Of a DNA stretch of 64,000 bases, positions 1 to 8,884 are shown piece by piece. The stretch lies in the NCBI GenBank assembly GCA_047974405.1, contig JBKECI010000063.1, positions 7,638 to 71,637 of the forward strand, in the 5' to 3' direction. Numbering within the stretch: position 1 is the first letter of the stretch; each line of letters begins with the position of its first letter. Origin of the DNA: UPXZ01 sp047974405. GTDB lineage: Bacteria; Bacteroidota; Bacteroidia; Bacteroidales; Paludibacteraceae. The position numbers were made by a program, and so were the translations under genes. A model generated the notes under the pieces. That model searched no databases. It was not told where the DNA came from and saw only the letters and a list, made by a program, of their open reading frames with translations.

Positions 1-1128
1 ACAGAACTTGCCGTAACGATGGAAAAGGCTGCCGGCGGAATTATTCTTACGGCCAGCCACAATCCCAAACAGTGGAACGCATTGAAACTCTTAAATGAAA
101 ATGGAGAATTTTTAAATGCAAAAGAAGGAGAGGTCATCTTGGCATTGGCAGAAAAAGATCAATACAATTTTGCCGAAGTAGATTCCATAGGAAAACTATC
201 TGTAACCGATTATACCCGACAACATATAGAAAATGTTCTTGCATTGGATCTTGTGGATGCTGATGCCATTAAAAAAGCAAACTTTAAAGTAGCCATTGAT
301 TGTGTAAATTCTGTAGGCGGAATCGCTATCCCGGCGCTTCTTGAAGCGCTCGGAGTTGAAACGGTAGAAAATCTCTACTGTGAACCCAATGGGCATTTTC
401 CGCACAATCCAGAACCACTTCCCGAGCATTTGACCGAGATATCTTCGGTAATGAAATCGGGAAAATTTGATGTGGGATTTGTGGTTGACCCCGATGTGGA
501 CAGATTGGCAATTATTGGCGAAGACGGGAGTATGTTTGGAGAGGAATATACTTTGGTCTCTATTGCCGATTATATTTTGCAACACACACCCGGCAACACA
601 GTTTCAAATCTGAGTTCTACCCGTGCGCTACGTGACGTAACTCGCCGATACGGCTGTAAATACAACGCAGCAGCTGTGGGCGAAGTTAATGTGGTAACGA
701 AAATGAAAGAGACAAATGCCGTTATTGGAGGTGAAGGAAACGGAGGTATCATTTATCCGGCTTCGCATTATGGGCGCGATGCGTTGGTAGGGATAGCCCT
801 CTTTTTGACAAATTTGGCTAAATCCGACAAAAAAGTAACAGAGATGCGTGCCGAATATCCCAATTATTTGATGTCGAAAAATAAGATACAACTTACTCCA
901 GAGATTGATGTTGATGGCGTATTAGCCGTAATCAAAAGGTCGTATAAACAATACGAAGTTAATGATATTGACGGAGTCAAGATTGATTTTCCTCAAGGTT
1001 GGGTGCATCTGCGAAAATCAAATACAGAACCTATTATACGTATATATTCCGAAGCAGATACTGCTGAGCAAGCCGATAACTTTGCCAAAGCGGTTATGGA
1101 AGAAATAAAACGGATAACAAATATCTGA
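1..1128 (+). CDS. glmM: Phosphoglucosamine mutase / phosphohexomutase, 5' end outside window
   Basis: The frame is open from base 1, so the true start lies upstream; the first ATG (19) is internal. Seen: the phosphoserine loop TASHNP with the catalytic Ser near codon 19 of the visible part, the metal-binding loop DPDVDR, the sugar-recognition loop GEGNGG and the C-terminal phosphate-binding loop RKSNTEP. These are the four active-site loops of the alpha-D-phosphohexomutase family, in order. The GlmM role (glucosamine-6-P to glucosamine-1-P, feeding UDP-GlcNAc for peptidoglycan and LPS) is the usual assignment for Bacteroidota proteins with this loop set; phosphomannomutase activity cannot be excluded. 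It converges with the Pif1-like gene 49 bp downstream. Confidence 0.82.
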   Translation, partial: TELAVTMEKAAGGIILTASHNPKQWNALKLLNENGEFLNAKEGEVILALAEKDQYNFAEVDSIGKLSVTDYTRQHIENVLALDLVDADAIKKANFKVAIDCVNSVGGIAIPALLEALGVETVENLYCEPNGHFPHNPEPLPEHLTEISSVMKSGKFDVGFVVDPDVDRLAIIGEDGSMFGEEYTLVSIADYILQHTPGNTVSNLSSTRALRDVTRRYGCKYNAAAVGEVNVVTKMKETNAVIGGEGNGGIIYPASHYGRDALVGIALFLTNLAKSDKKVTEMRAEYPNYLMSKNKIQLTPEIDVDGVLAVIKRSYKQYEVNDIDGVKIDFPQGWVHLRKSNTEPIIRIYSEADTAEQADNFAKAVMEEIKRITNI

Positions 1129-1138
1129 TTTTTGCCAA

Positions 1139-1174
1139 AAGGATATGAAGTCTTGCTTTGCGCTTTTTATCCTT
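1139..1174. terminator. Imperfect stem-loop between convergent glmM and pif1-like genes
   Basis: AAGGATA (1139-1145) pairs with TATCCTT (1168-1174), with a further inner AAG/CTT pairing. It sits in the short gap between two converging genes and could end transcription from both sides, but there is no clear T-run, so this is only a candidate. Confidence 0.3.
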
Positions 1175-1177
1175 GAG

Positions 1178-3646
1178 TTAAATTTCAGATTCAGATTTGG
1201 TATTGCGCAGATAATCCAGTCCTATTTTTACTTCAACTTCCGAAAAACCGGTTTCTTTTAGAAACGAAAACGCACTCGCACCAGGCTCTTTCGATTGTAG
1301 AGCCTTGTACATTGTTTCCAGTCTTTCGGTGGAAATAAACTGTTCAAGTTGGAGCGTGCCGTCTTGCACAAATCTTGACAAATGACCGGCAACTGTCCCT
1401 TGTGTGATATTTCTTTGATTGGCAATAGTTTGTATGTCTATTCCCTGTTGATATAGCATTAAACTATCGTTAGCCGAACTCCCTCTAGGAGATTTTTTTT
1501 CGCGTTTATGCGTTGGCTTTTCCGCAAGCAGGTGCATGTTGCTTTGGATATGGTGCAAAGAGCAATAATTACGGATACAATCCAAAAAGAGTTCACCAAA
1601 ACGTTCATATTTTTTCTCGCCAAAACCTTTGATAAGCAATAGCTCTTTTTTGTTTTGAGGTAAATAGTCAGACATATCCGATATGGTTTTACTACCGGCT
1701 ACCAAATAAATAGGAAGATGGGTTTCGTCAGCTATATTGTTTCGGAGCTGGAATAGCAGGTGCATCAGTTTTGGGTGTAAACTTTTGGAAACACTTGCCG
1801 GAGTTGTCCGACTATAAATTGTAAAGTTCCATGATGGTAATTTAAAATTATTGTTTAAATCGGAATAGATTTTTATATCAAAATTATCTTTAATACCTTG
1901 TATCAAGTATTTCTTTTGTTCGCAAACAGTAAAAATATCCAACATATCGTCATCGTAGATTCTTGCCGTTTTTTTGTTATCTGTGGTTGCCGGCATCTCT
2001 TTCAGCGTATCGACAACAAGCGATATTTTTTCGAAAAAAAATGTTGCTGCTGCACCTAATCGCTGATGAAGAAAATCTCTGTCATACGAAGAACCTTGCA
2101 CTATTTTTTGTAATTGATTTTGAAAGTTGATTCCCACACCGTGTATGTTTGCTGCTTGTGTTACAATGTTTTGGGCAAAATTTACCGCCTCATCGTCAAT
2201 ATGGGTATCTCCTTTTTTACAGGTATTACACAACTTTTTTACGGTGTTCAGCAACGGGTTAAAGTCGTAAATGCTTAGTAGTAATTGATTAAAATATTCC
2301 TTTTCGGATTTCGAAAGTTTTTTTCCGAGTTGCTCTTCATTTTCTTTTCCCGAAGAGAATGCCACGATGTTTTCATCATTTCGGATGCTCTCTTTGTTGA
2401 TTTTACTTGATAATATCAATCCTTGCAACGAGCGGCAACGGCTAAGGGCAACATATACCTGCCCTGCTGCAAAGGCATCTTCGGTGTCGACAATAGCCTT
2501 TTCAAAAGTGAGTCCTTGACTTTTGTGAATGGTAATAGCCCAAGCCAATCGGAGAGGAAATTGTCTGAAAATACCTAGAATTTCTTCGTTGATATTTTGT
2601 GTGTTTTCGTCTATTGTATAACTAATGTTGTGCCAGTCCATACGCTTTACCTCTATGTCATCGTCTTCGCCGGAACATTTTACCAAGATTGTTTCATCTT
2701 CAATATCAATTATCTCTCCTATTTTCCCGTTGTAAAATCTTCGTGGTGATTCCGAGTCGTTTTTTACAAACATCACTTTAGCTCCAATTTTCAGCACAAG
2801 CATCTCATCCACCGGAAAATTTTTTTCGGGAAAGTCTCCTTTGATTGTGGCTCTGAACCGAACGATAGGAGCTTCTATTTTGGAGAGTTCCTCTTCGTTG
2901 ATACTGTCTGCCTTGTAGTTGTGGGTAGTTAGCGTAATGTAAGCATCGTCTTTAGCCGGTACAAAATTTGGTAGGTAGCAACTGTCCAATACAGACAAAT
3001 CGTCGTTGTTTAGTGTATTGTTCCTGATATTATTTAGCAATGAAATAAATTTTATGTCGGTCTGCCTGAATACCTTTTCAAATTCGATGTGTATTGGTCT
3101 CTGCTGCTGTATGGCAACACTGTGAAAAAAATAAATTCCCTTGTAAAATTGCGACAGGATATATCTTTCGGTCTCTTTGACAACGGGCGAAAGTTGGTAC
3201 ATATCTCCCATAAAAATCATCTGTACCCCTCCAAAAAGCTCGTTTTGTCGATGACGAACCGATCTTAAAATGGTATCTATGGCATCCATAATGTCAACTC
3301 TTACCATACTAACTTCATCAATTACAATAAGTTCCAATTTTTGGATGATACGACGGCTTCGGTTCTTCATTTTTATTTTGGAGACAAATTCTTTTTTCCC
3401 TTCGGTAGTAGGTATAAAAGGGGAAAAAGGGAGTTGGAAGAACGAATGTATGGTAGAACCTCCGGCATTGATTGCAGCAACTCCGGTAGGTGCCAATACG
3501 GCTGTTTGTTTTCCCGTGTGCTCTTTCAGTCGATGTAAAAAAGTGGTTTTTCCGGTTCCGGCTTTTCCGGTTATAAAAATATTCCGATTTGTGTTTTTTA
3601 CAAATCTTTCGGCAAAGTCATACATCAAACTGTTGGAGTCCGTCAT
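1178..3646 (-). CDS. Pif1/RecD-like DNA helicase with HRDC and C-terminal HTH domains
   Basis: 822 aa. Seen: Walker A GKAGTGKTT near residue 27, Walker B VIDEVSMVR near 110, a UvrD_C_2-like segment with the motif IHKSQGLTFEKA and VALSRCRS in the middle, an HRDC-like stretch at about residues 630-715, and a C-terminal helix-turn-helix of the HTH_40 type at about 725-815 (LYQQGIDIQTIANQRNI). SF1B helicases of this architecture are common in Bacteroidota and are thought to act in genome maintenance; the substrate of this one is not known. HRDC and HTH modules suggest extra nucleic-acid contacts. It is the last gene of a minus-strand run, 45 bp downstream of the Dabb gene, and may be cotranscribed with it. 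Confidence 0.85.
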   Translation of the reverse strand: MTDSNSLMYDFAERFVKNTNRNIFITGKAGTGKTTFLHRLKEHTGKQTAVLAPTGVAAINAGGSTIHSFFQLPFSPFIPTTEGKKEFVSKIKMKNRSRRIIQKLELIVIDEVSMVRVDIMDAIDTILRSVRHRQNELFGGVQMIFMGDMYQLSPVVKETERYILSQFYKGIYFFHSVAIQQQRPIHIEFEKVFRQTDIKFISLLNNIRNNTLNNDDLSVLDSCYLPNFVPAKDDAYITLTTHNYKADSINEEELSKIEAPIVRFRATIKGDFPEKNFPVDEMLVLKIGAKVMFVKNDSESPRRFYNGKIGEIIDIEDETILVKCSGEDDDIEVKRMDWHNISYTIDENTQNINEEILGIFRQFPLRLAWAITIHKSQGLTFEKAIVDTEDAFAAGQVYVALSRCRSLQGLILSSKINKESIRNDENIVAFSSGKENEEQLGKKLSKSEKEYFNQLLLSIYDFNPLLNTVKKLCNTCKKGDTHIDDEAVNFAQNIVTQAANIHGVGINFQNQLQKIVQGSSYDRDFLHQRLGAAATFFFEKISLVVDTLKEMPATTDNKKTARIYDDDMLDIFTVCEQKKYLIQGIKDNFDIKIYSDLNNNFKLPSWNFTIYSRTTPASVSKSLHPKLMHLLFQLRNNIADETHLPIYLVAGSKTISDMSDYLPQNKKELLLIKGFGEKKYERFGELFLDCIRNYCSLHHIQSNMHLLAEKPTHKREKKSPRGSSANDSLMLYQQGIDIQTIANQRNITQGTVAGHLSRFVQDGTLQLEQFISTERLETMYKALQSKEPGASAFSFLKETGFSEVEVKIGLDYLRNTKSESEI

Positions 3647-3691
3647 AGTTACGTGCGAATTGGGGCGATTTTGGCGGGGAGGATATGTTTT

Positions 3692-3997
3692 TTAAACTTC
3701 GTAATCAATACAAGCTCGCCCTGTTCTTACTTTTGCTATGTAAGTAACCACTTTTTTGTGTTCGGGATGTTCTTGATATACCTCCAAATCGTGTATGGAT
3801 TCAAATTCGCAATAGAGCGTCAAATCGTAGTTGGAGGAGGGTGTTTTGGGGTGATTGATTCCCACCTCTATTTTTTTTAATTCGGGAATATAACGAATCA
3901 GGTTTTCCAATCCGTCTTTGATTAGTTGAGCATTTTCTGCTTTGGTTTTGCCTTCGGCTTGCTCTGCCAATTGGAATAATACAATATGTTTTATCAT
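3692..3997 (-). CDS. Dabb-family (stress-responsive A/B barrel) small protein
   Basis: 101 aa, the usual size of a single Dabb (dimeric alpha/beta barrel) domain. Seen: the opening MIKHIVLFQL, a central EVGINHP and the segment ESIHDLEVYQEHPEHKKV, all typical of this family. Dabb proteins are small cytosolic dimers of mostly unknown bacterial function, so none is assigned here. It lies between the subtilase gene (48 bp upstream) and the helicase gene (45 bp downstream) on the same strand, so the three may share a transcript. Confidence 0.8.
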   Translation of the reverse strand: MIKHIVLFQLAEQAEGKTKAENAQLIKDGLENLIRYIPELKKIEVGINHPKTPSSNYDLTLYCEFESIHDLEVYQEHPEHKKVVTYIAKVRTGRACIDYEV

Positions 3998-4045
3998 TGT
4001 GAATTATTTTTCTTCATTTTTTTTTTAAGAAAAAGAGGAATATTG

Positions 4046-5671
4046 CTACAATATCACTCTTTTGTTAGCCGTTGATATGCCATTATTTATGTTTAAGATA
4101 TAGACACCTTGGGGCATAAGTTGCGTATCTATCCTGAAATTATTAGTATTTATTTGTACACTTTTTATTAGTGTTCCCGCAGTATTGTATAATTTCAAAG
4201 ACAGATTATTGTTAATGCTTTTTCCTACTCGAATGTTAAGTTGATTTTGTTTGATGTCATGATATACAGATATTTCAATGTCGTTTGACTGGTTTTTTGT
4301 TGCTAAGTTGGTAAGTTGGGTATATGCTGTCTGGAAGTTGGGTATCCCATACCCCATTTGTGTGGTGGGAGAGTCGTACAGATTGGCGCTTCGATACATC
4401 ATTTCTCTTATATCGTTCAGGCTCAACGAAGGTTTTTTGGCTTTGACTGCCTGTAAAAAACATGCGGTCATCCCAGCCAGAATGGGGCAGGAGTAGGAGG
4501 TGCCATTGCCGTAAGATACTGTTCCTCCTACCCCAATAAGTGCGGAAGGTGCTCCCAAGGCACACAATTCGGGCTTGACACGCCCGTCAGACGAAGGTCC
4601 GAAAGAGGAAAAAGCGCCGGCGGTTCCGGCGCTTGTTACTGCTCCTACGGCAATGATATGTTGGGCATCTGCCGGCACCCCGATATAGTGCCAGGGTTTA
4701 TTGCCCTCGTTTCCGGCACTGTTGAGTACCATGATTCCTTTGGCGGCAGCCATACTTGCGGCTATGCTTGCACGAACTGTTGTGCCGTTCATATCGGCAT
4801 AAGAAAAATTCATTGCCGGATTGTCAAATTCGGTATATCCCAGCGAAGTGGTGCTGATATCTACTCCGGCGCTGTCTGCAAATTCGATAGCCGAAATCCA
4901 AAAATCGGGTTCGCACAAGTTTTCGGTATTGGCGGCTTCCGAACGAATCAGCCAATACGATGCTTTGGGTGCTGTACCAACGTAAGTATCTTTAATATTG
5001 CCAGCCATAGTAGAAAGTACGTTGGCGCCATGACTGTTTTCGGCGTAGATATTGGATTGAGGATTTACAAAATCTTTGGTTCCAAGCAAGCGTCCTTCGT
5101 TTCGTAGGCTGTCGAATCCGGCATTGATATCAACATTGTAAAATCCGGCATCAATAACGGCTATCTGCATCCCTTCGCCCCGATAGCCGTTGTTGTGTAG
5201 TACAGCACCGTTGAGCTGGTTGATTTGTGTAACAGCTTGTCCATAGTCTGTATTTACTGTTTCATGTGGAAATTTTTGTCGGGAAATTAAAGAGCCGGAG
5301 ATTCCGGTTTTTCCGGTAAATTGCACAAATTTAACAAAATTCAGATTTTGTACGGCTGTAATCAAAGAAGAGTCGGAGGTGGTAACGGTTACTCCGTTTA
5401 TCCATTTGCTGGTGCAATGTACTTTTACATTTGTTGCCTCAATTTGAGATATATAGCTTTGATTTACAGGTAAGTCTGTGCTGTCTATCGCTATTTGAAA
5501 AAACGTTCTTCTCTCTAGTGCGCGTTGTGAAAGATAAGCCGAAGGGGCAGACAAACTGTATGGTGTGTTGTTTTTGTCTTTCAGCTGAACATAAAAGTAG
5601 TAGCCCACCCCTTTTATATCTAAAAAACACATTAACAGTGCTATGGCCAAAATAGAGTATCTATTCCTCAT
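4046..5671 (-). CDS. Secreted subtilisin-like serine peptidase (S8) with T9SS sorting domain
   Basis: 541 aa. Seen: a hydrophobic signal peptide at residues 1-22, a prodomain-like region, then the S8 catalytic triad Asp174 (AVIDAG), His214 (NSHGANV) and Ser392 (NGTSYSCP), with the oxyanion Asn in the LNSAGNEG segment. The last 70 or so residues (LKLYNTAGTLIKS, then PQGVYILNIN) resemble a type A T9SS sorting domain, so the protein is probably exported through the Por system and attached or released at the cell surface. A good promoter lies at 5695-5725. It is followed at short spacing by the Dabb and helicase genes. Substrate unknown. Confidence 0.88.
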   Translation of the reverse strand: MRNRYSILAIALLMCFLDIKGVGYYFYVQLKDKNNTPYSLSAPSAYLSQRALERRTFFQIAIDSTDLPVNQSYISQIEATNVKVHCTSKWINGVTVTTSDSSLITAVQNLNFVKFVQFTGKTGISGSLISRQKFPHETVNTDYGQAVTQINQLNGAVLHNNGYRGEGMQIAVIDAGFYNVDINAGFDSLRNEGRLLGTKDFVNPQSNIYAENSHGANVLSTMAGNIKDTYVGTAPKASYWLIRSEAANTENLCEPDFWISAIEFADSAGVDISTTSLGYTEFDNPAMNFSYADMNGTTVRASIAASMAAAKGIMVLNSAGNEGNKPWHYIGVPADAQHIIAVGAVTSAGTAGAFSSFGPSSDGRVKPELCALGAPSALIGVGGTVSYGNGTSYSCPILAGMTACFLQAVKAKKPSLSLNDIREMMYRSANLYDSPTTQMGYGIPNFQTAYTQLTNLATKNQSNDIEISVYHDIKQNQLNIRVGKSINNNLSLKLYNTAGTLIKSVQINTNNFRIDTQLMPQGVYILNINNGISTANKRVIL

Positions 5672-5694
5672 AAATTTAAGTGTTTGTTTTTCTG

Positions 5695-5725
5695 CAAATA
5701 TACAATATTATTTGCCGGATTCAAC
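5695..5725 (-). promoter_or_regulatory. Bacteroidota-type promoter of the S8 peptidase gene
   Basis: On the minus strand GTTG (5725-5722), a 19-nt spacer and TATATTTG (5702-5695) match the Bacteroidota consensus TTTG-N19-21-TAnnTTTG except for one base in the -33 box. The transcript would start near 5688, leaving a leader of about 17 nt. Confidence 0.6.
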
Positions 5726-5729
5726 TTAC

Positions 5730-5747
5730 GCAGGTAAACTAACCTGC
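5730..5747. other. Short palindrome upstream of the S8 peptidase promoter
   Basis: GCAGGT (5730-5735) and ACCTGC (5742-5747) form a perfect 6-bp inverted repeat with a 6-nt loop, just upstream of the peptidase promoter. There is no T-run on either side. It could be an operator or chance. Confidence 0.3.
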
Positions 5748-5910
5748 TGATTTACACAAAATAATAACTTGATTTTTTAATTAATGGTCTGATAATTAGC
5801 AACTTTGGTATTATCTAATAAACCAAAAACAATATGTTGTAACACAAATATACAATAAGTACGGTAATAGGCCTTTTGTAACTTATGACTAAATCCCTAT
5901 TACTACAAAC

Positions 5911-7194
5911 TTACAAAAAGTTATTGTAAAATGCAAGAACCTCTCCAACAACGAAGTTGCTACCTCCTATAAAAATAAAATCTGTTGTTTTGGCATTTTG
6001 CCGCGCGGCAGTTACCCCTTCCCAAACGGTAGAATAGGCATTGCCCGATAGAAAAAACATATTCGCTTTCTCTCTCAAGACATTTGCATCCATTGCTCTG
6101 GGGATATTTGCTTGCACAAAATAGTAGGTTGCAATTGGAGGGAGTAACTTCAAAACACTCGAAACATCTTTGTCGCTAACCATCCCAAAGACAATATGAA
6201 GCTTATCGAAATGCTGCTTTTTTAATTGATTCACAACCCACCGAATTCCTTCTATATTGTGTCCGGTATCGACAACTATTGTGGGTTGCTTTTGTAAAAT
6301 TTGCCATCTGCCCTGGATTCCTGTAAGTGAAACCACGTTTTTAAGTCCGAGTTTTATATCTTCTTCAAAAATGGCAATTCCATGACTTACAAGTTCTTTT
6401 ACGGCAGTCAAAACCGTTGCTATATTTTTAAGTTGATACTCTCCGTATAAGCCTACCTTTAGCTTTCCGTAGCTGGTTGCATTTACTATCATTATATCGT
6501 CTTGGTATTCTACAAGCTCAATATCAAATTCATCTTCAGCAAAAAGAATACCCGAATTTGCTTTTTTTATAAATATAGATTTTGTCGTTTCGGTAGATTC
6601 TCCGATAATTGCAGGAACATTGGTTTTGATGATTCCAGCTTTTTCTTGAGCTATTTGTTCGAGTGTATTTCCCAAAAATTGTGTGTGGTCAAACCCTATG
6701 TTTGTAATAATCGAGAGTTCGGGCAAAATAATGTTTGTACTATCCAGCCGTCCGCCCAGTCCTGTTTCGATTACGGCTATGTCCACCTCGTTATCGGCAA
6801 AATACTTAAAAGCCATTGCCATTGTTGTTTCAAAGAAGGAAGGTTTTATATTGTCAAAAACATCTTTGTTACTCTCCACGAATTCGGTCACGTAATTTTC
6901 CGATATCATTTCTCCATTTATACGGATTCTCTCTCTGAAATCGACCAAATGTGGCGAGGTATAAAGTCCGGTTTTGTATCCGGCAGATTGCAAAATGGCA
7001 GATAAAAAATGTGAGACCGATCCTTTTCCATTGGTACCTGCTATATGGATAGTTCGATACACATTCTGAGGATTATCAAAATAATCCATCAAACGGATAG
7101 AGTTTTCCAAGCCCGGTTTGTAGGCATCTGCACCTATATGATGAAATACGGGTAAACTTCCATATAAATATTCAATAGCTTGACTATAATTCAT
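5911..7194 (-). CDS. folC: Folylpolyglutamate synthase / dihydrofolate synthase
   Basis: 427 aa, the usual FolC length. Seen: the ATP-binding loop HIAGTNGKGSVSHF near residue 50, the Mur-ligase-type central motif ETGLGGRLDSTN, NIGFDHTQFLG and EKAGIIK, and a C-terminal ligase domain with VDTGHNIEG. FolC adds glutamate to dihydropteroate and to folates in the cytosol. Its start lies back to back with tilS (148 bp apart), so the two are divergently transcribed. Confidence 0.93.
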   Translation of the reverse strand: MNYSQAIEYLYGSLPVFHHIGADAYKPGLENSIRLMDYFDNPQNVYRTIHIAGTNGKGSVSHFLSAILQSAGYKTGLYTSPHLVDFRERIRINGEMISENYVTEFVESNKDVFDNIKPSFFETTMAMAFKYFADNEVDIAVIETGLGGRLDSTNIILPELSIITNIGFDHTQFLGNTLEQIAQEKAGIIKTNVPAIIGESTETTKSIFIKKANSGILFAEDEFDIELVEYQDDIMIVNATSYGKLKVGLYGEYQLKNIATVLTAVKELVSHGIAIFEEDIKLGLKNVVSLTGIQGRWQILQKQPTIVVDTGHNIEGIRWVVNQLKKQHFDKLHIVFGMVSDKDVSSVLKLLPPIATYYFVQANIPRAMDANVLREKANMFFLSGNAYSTVWEGVTAARQNAKTTDFIFIGGSNFVVGEVLAFYNNFL

Positions 7195-7318
7195 TTACAT
7201 TGTTTTTTTTATTTTTTTTTAATTCTCATTTTAGGAAAAACACATTTATTATCTTTGGCTTTGAGTATCGGAGGTCAAAAACTTTCTGTGTTTAAATTCT
7301 GTTATTTCCTTTTTTGTT

Positions 7319-7326
7319 TAACTTTG
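7319..7326 (+). promoter_or_regulatory. Putative -7 box of tilS
   Basis: TAACTTTG fits TAnnTTTG and ends 15 nt before the chosen tilS start. A second match, TATCTTTG, lies at 7250-7257. Neither has a good -33 box at the expected distance, so which is used is uncertain. Confidence 0.35.
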
Positions 7327-7341
7327 TCAAAACAAAATTAC

Positions 7342-8685
7342 ATGATTGCGATGGAAATGCAACAAAAAGTTTGGCAATTTATTGAAAACGAAATAAAAAT
7401 CGCCCCTAAATCCCGTATTGTTGTTGGTGTCAGCGGAGGGGCAGATTCTGTTGCTATGCTGCATGTTTTGCGTTCGTTGGGTTACGAATGCATTGCGGCG
7501 CATTGCAACTTTCACCTTCGGGGGGCAGAATCGGACAGAGACGAATATGAGGTAAGAAAACTCTCGGCAAAACTTCAGGTATCGTTTGTTAAAACCGATT
7601 TTGACACCGTAAATTATGCCAAAAATAATAAAATATCTATTGAAATGGCTGCCAGAGAGTTACGGTATAGTTGGTTTGAAAGTGTCAGGCAAAAGCAACA
7701 AGCGAAAGTAATTGCCGTGGCGCATCATATTGACGATTCTATCGAAACTTTTCTTCTGAATTTAATCAGAGGAAGTGGACTACGGGGATTAAAAGGGATT
7801 GAACCCGTAAACGGCAATGTGACTCGCCCATTACTATGTACTACACGTGAAGAAATTGTAAAATATGTTACAGAAAACGAATTAAACCATATTATTGACA
7901 GCTCCAACGAAAATATAAACTTTCTTCGTAACAAAGTGAGACTACAATTGCTCCCCTTATTGGCAGAATTTAATCCTTCTATTCGGCAAACTTTGCAGGA
8001 AACTATCGAACGGATGCGGGGTACGTGGAAAGTATTTGAGCATACGACTGAAAAAATAAAATCTGAAATAGCAACTGTCCGTCAGCGGCATCTTTATATC
8101 GACATAAACAAATTACAAAAACAGCCAGATATAAAAACGGTACTGTTTGAGATACTTCAACCGTATCACTTCCACGGTGATATTATCGAACAAATTACCG
8201 AAAATCTGGATAACGAGTCGGGACTAAAGTTTTATTCCGAAAATTATATATTGATAAAAGACAGAGATTTTTTAATTCTTTCGGAGAAAAAAGGAGAATC
8301 GGACTTGCAAATCACTATTCCTGAGTATAGAAGTAAGATAGAGTATCCTGTTTGGCTAATTTTCGAAAAGAAAAATGTCGATAACAATTTTGATATTTCA
8401 AAAAATAAAAATACTGTTCATATCGATTTAGATAAAGTCAAATTTCCTCTTACCCTTCGCAAATGGCAAAATGGAGACTACTTTTATCCTTTTGGAATGA
8501 AAAACAGAAAAAAAATAAGCGATTTTTTGATAGACAGGAAAATAAATATTCTCGATAAACAAAATACATGGCTTTTAATTTCAGACAACCAGGTGGTTTG
8601 GATAGTAGGAGAACGTTTGGACAATCGCTTTGGAGTTACGCAAGAGACTACCCGGGTGTTGGAAATTTCGCTATCTGAAAAATGA
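7342..8685 (+). CDS. tilS: tRNA(Ile)-lysidine synthase
   Basis: 447 aa from the ATG at 7342. The frame is open back to 7180, but that extension overlaps folC and is hydrophobic and unrelated to TilS, so the later start is preferred. Seen: the PP-loop SGGADS at residues 31-36, HCNFHLRG, AHHIDDSIETFLLNL, RGSGLRGLKG, and a C-terminal TilS domain (LRKWQNGDYFYPFGM, then KKISDFLID). TilS attaches lysine to C34 of the CAU-anticodon tRNA(Ile) so that it reads AUA; it is essential in most bacteria. Confidence 0.93.
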   Translation: MIAMEMQQKVWQFIENEIKIAPKSRIVVGVSGGADSVAMLHVLRSLGYECIAAHCNFHLRGAESDRDEYEVRKLSAKLQVSFVKTDFDTVNYAKNNKISIEMAARELRYSWFESVRQKQQAKVIAVAHHIDDSIETFLLNLIRGSGLRGLKGIEPVNGNVTRPLLCTTREEIVKYVTENELNHIIDSSNENINFLRNKVRLQLLPLLAEFNPSIRQTLQETIERMRGTWKVFEHTTEKIKSEIATVRQRHLYIDINKLQKQPDIKTVLFEILQPYHFHGDIIEQITENLDNESGLKFYSENYILIKDRDFLILSEKKGESDLQITIPEYRSKIEYPVWLIFEKKNVDNNFDISKNKNTVHIDLDKVKFPLTLRKWQNGDYFYPFGMKNRKKISDFLIDRKINILDKQNTWLLISDNQVVWIVGERLDNRFGVTQETTRVLEISLSEK

Positions 8686-8884
8686 GCTAACCTCAAAATG
8701 GTAAGAGGGGATACGGTTGGTAATTTTCTAAAAAATTGAATTCACGTCAAATAATTGAGAAGAAAACAGGCTTTGCAAAGACAGTTTGTTTGATTCTTTT
8801 TTTTTGAATGGCTTAAAATTCTTCTTCTCTCTAAAAAAAATAATGGCGTTCCGTATAATTTTGTTTTTTCCTATCTTTATTCCT

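Noticed and set aside
7180..7341. N-terminal extension of tilS from the first ATG at 7180
   Set aside because: It overlaps folC, is hydrophobic and does not belong to the TilS family; the -7 box at 7319-7326 lies inside it.
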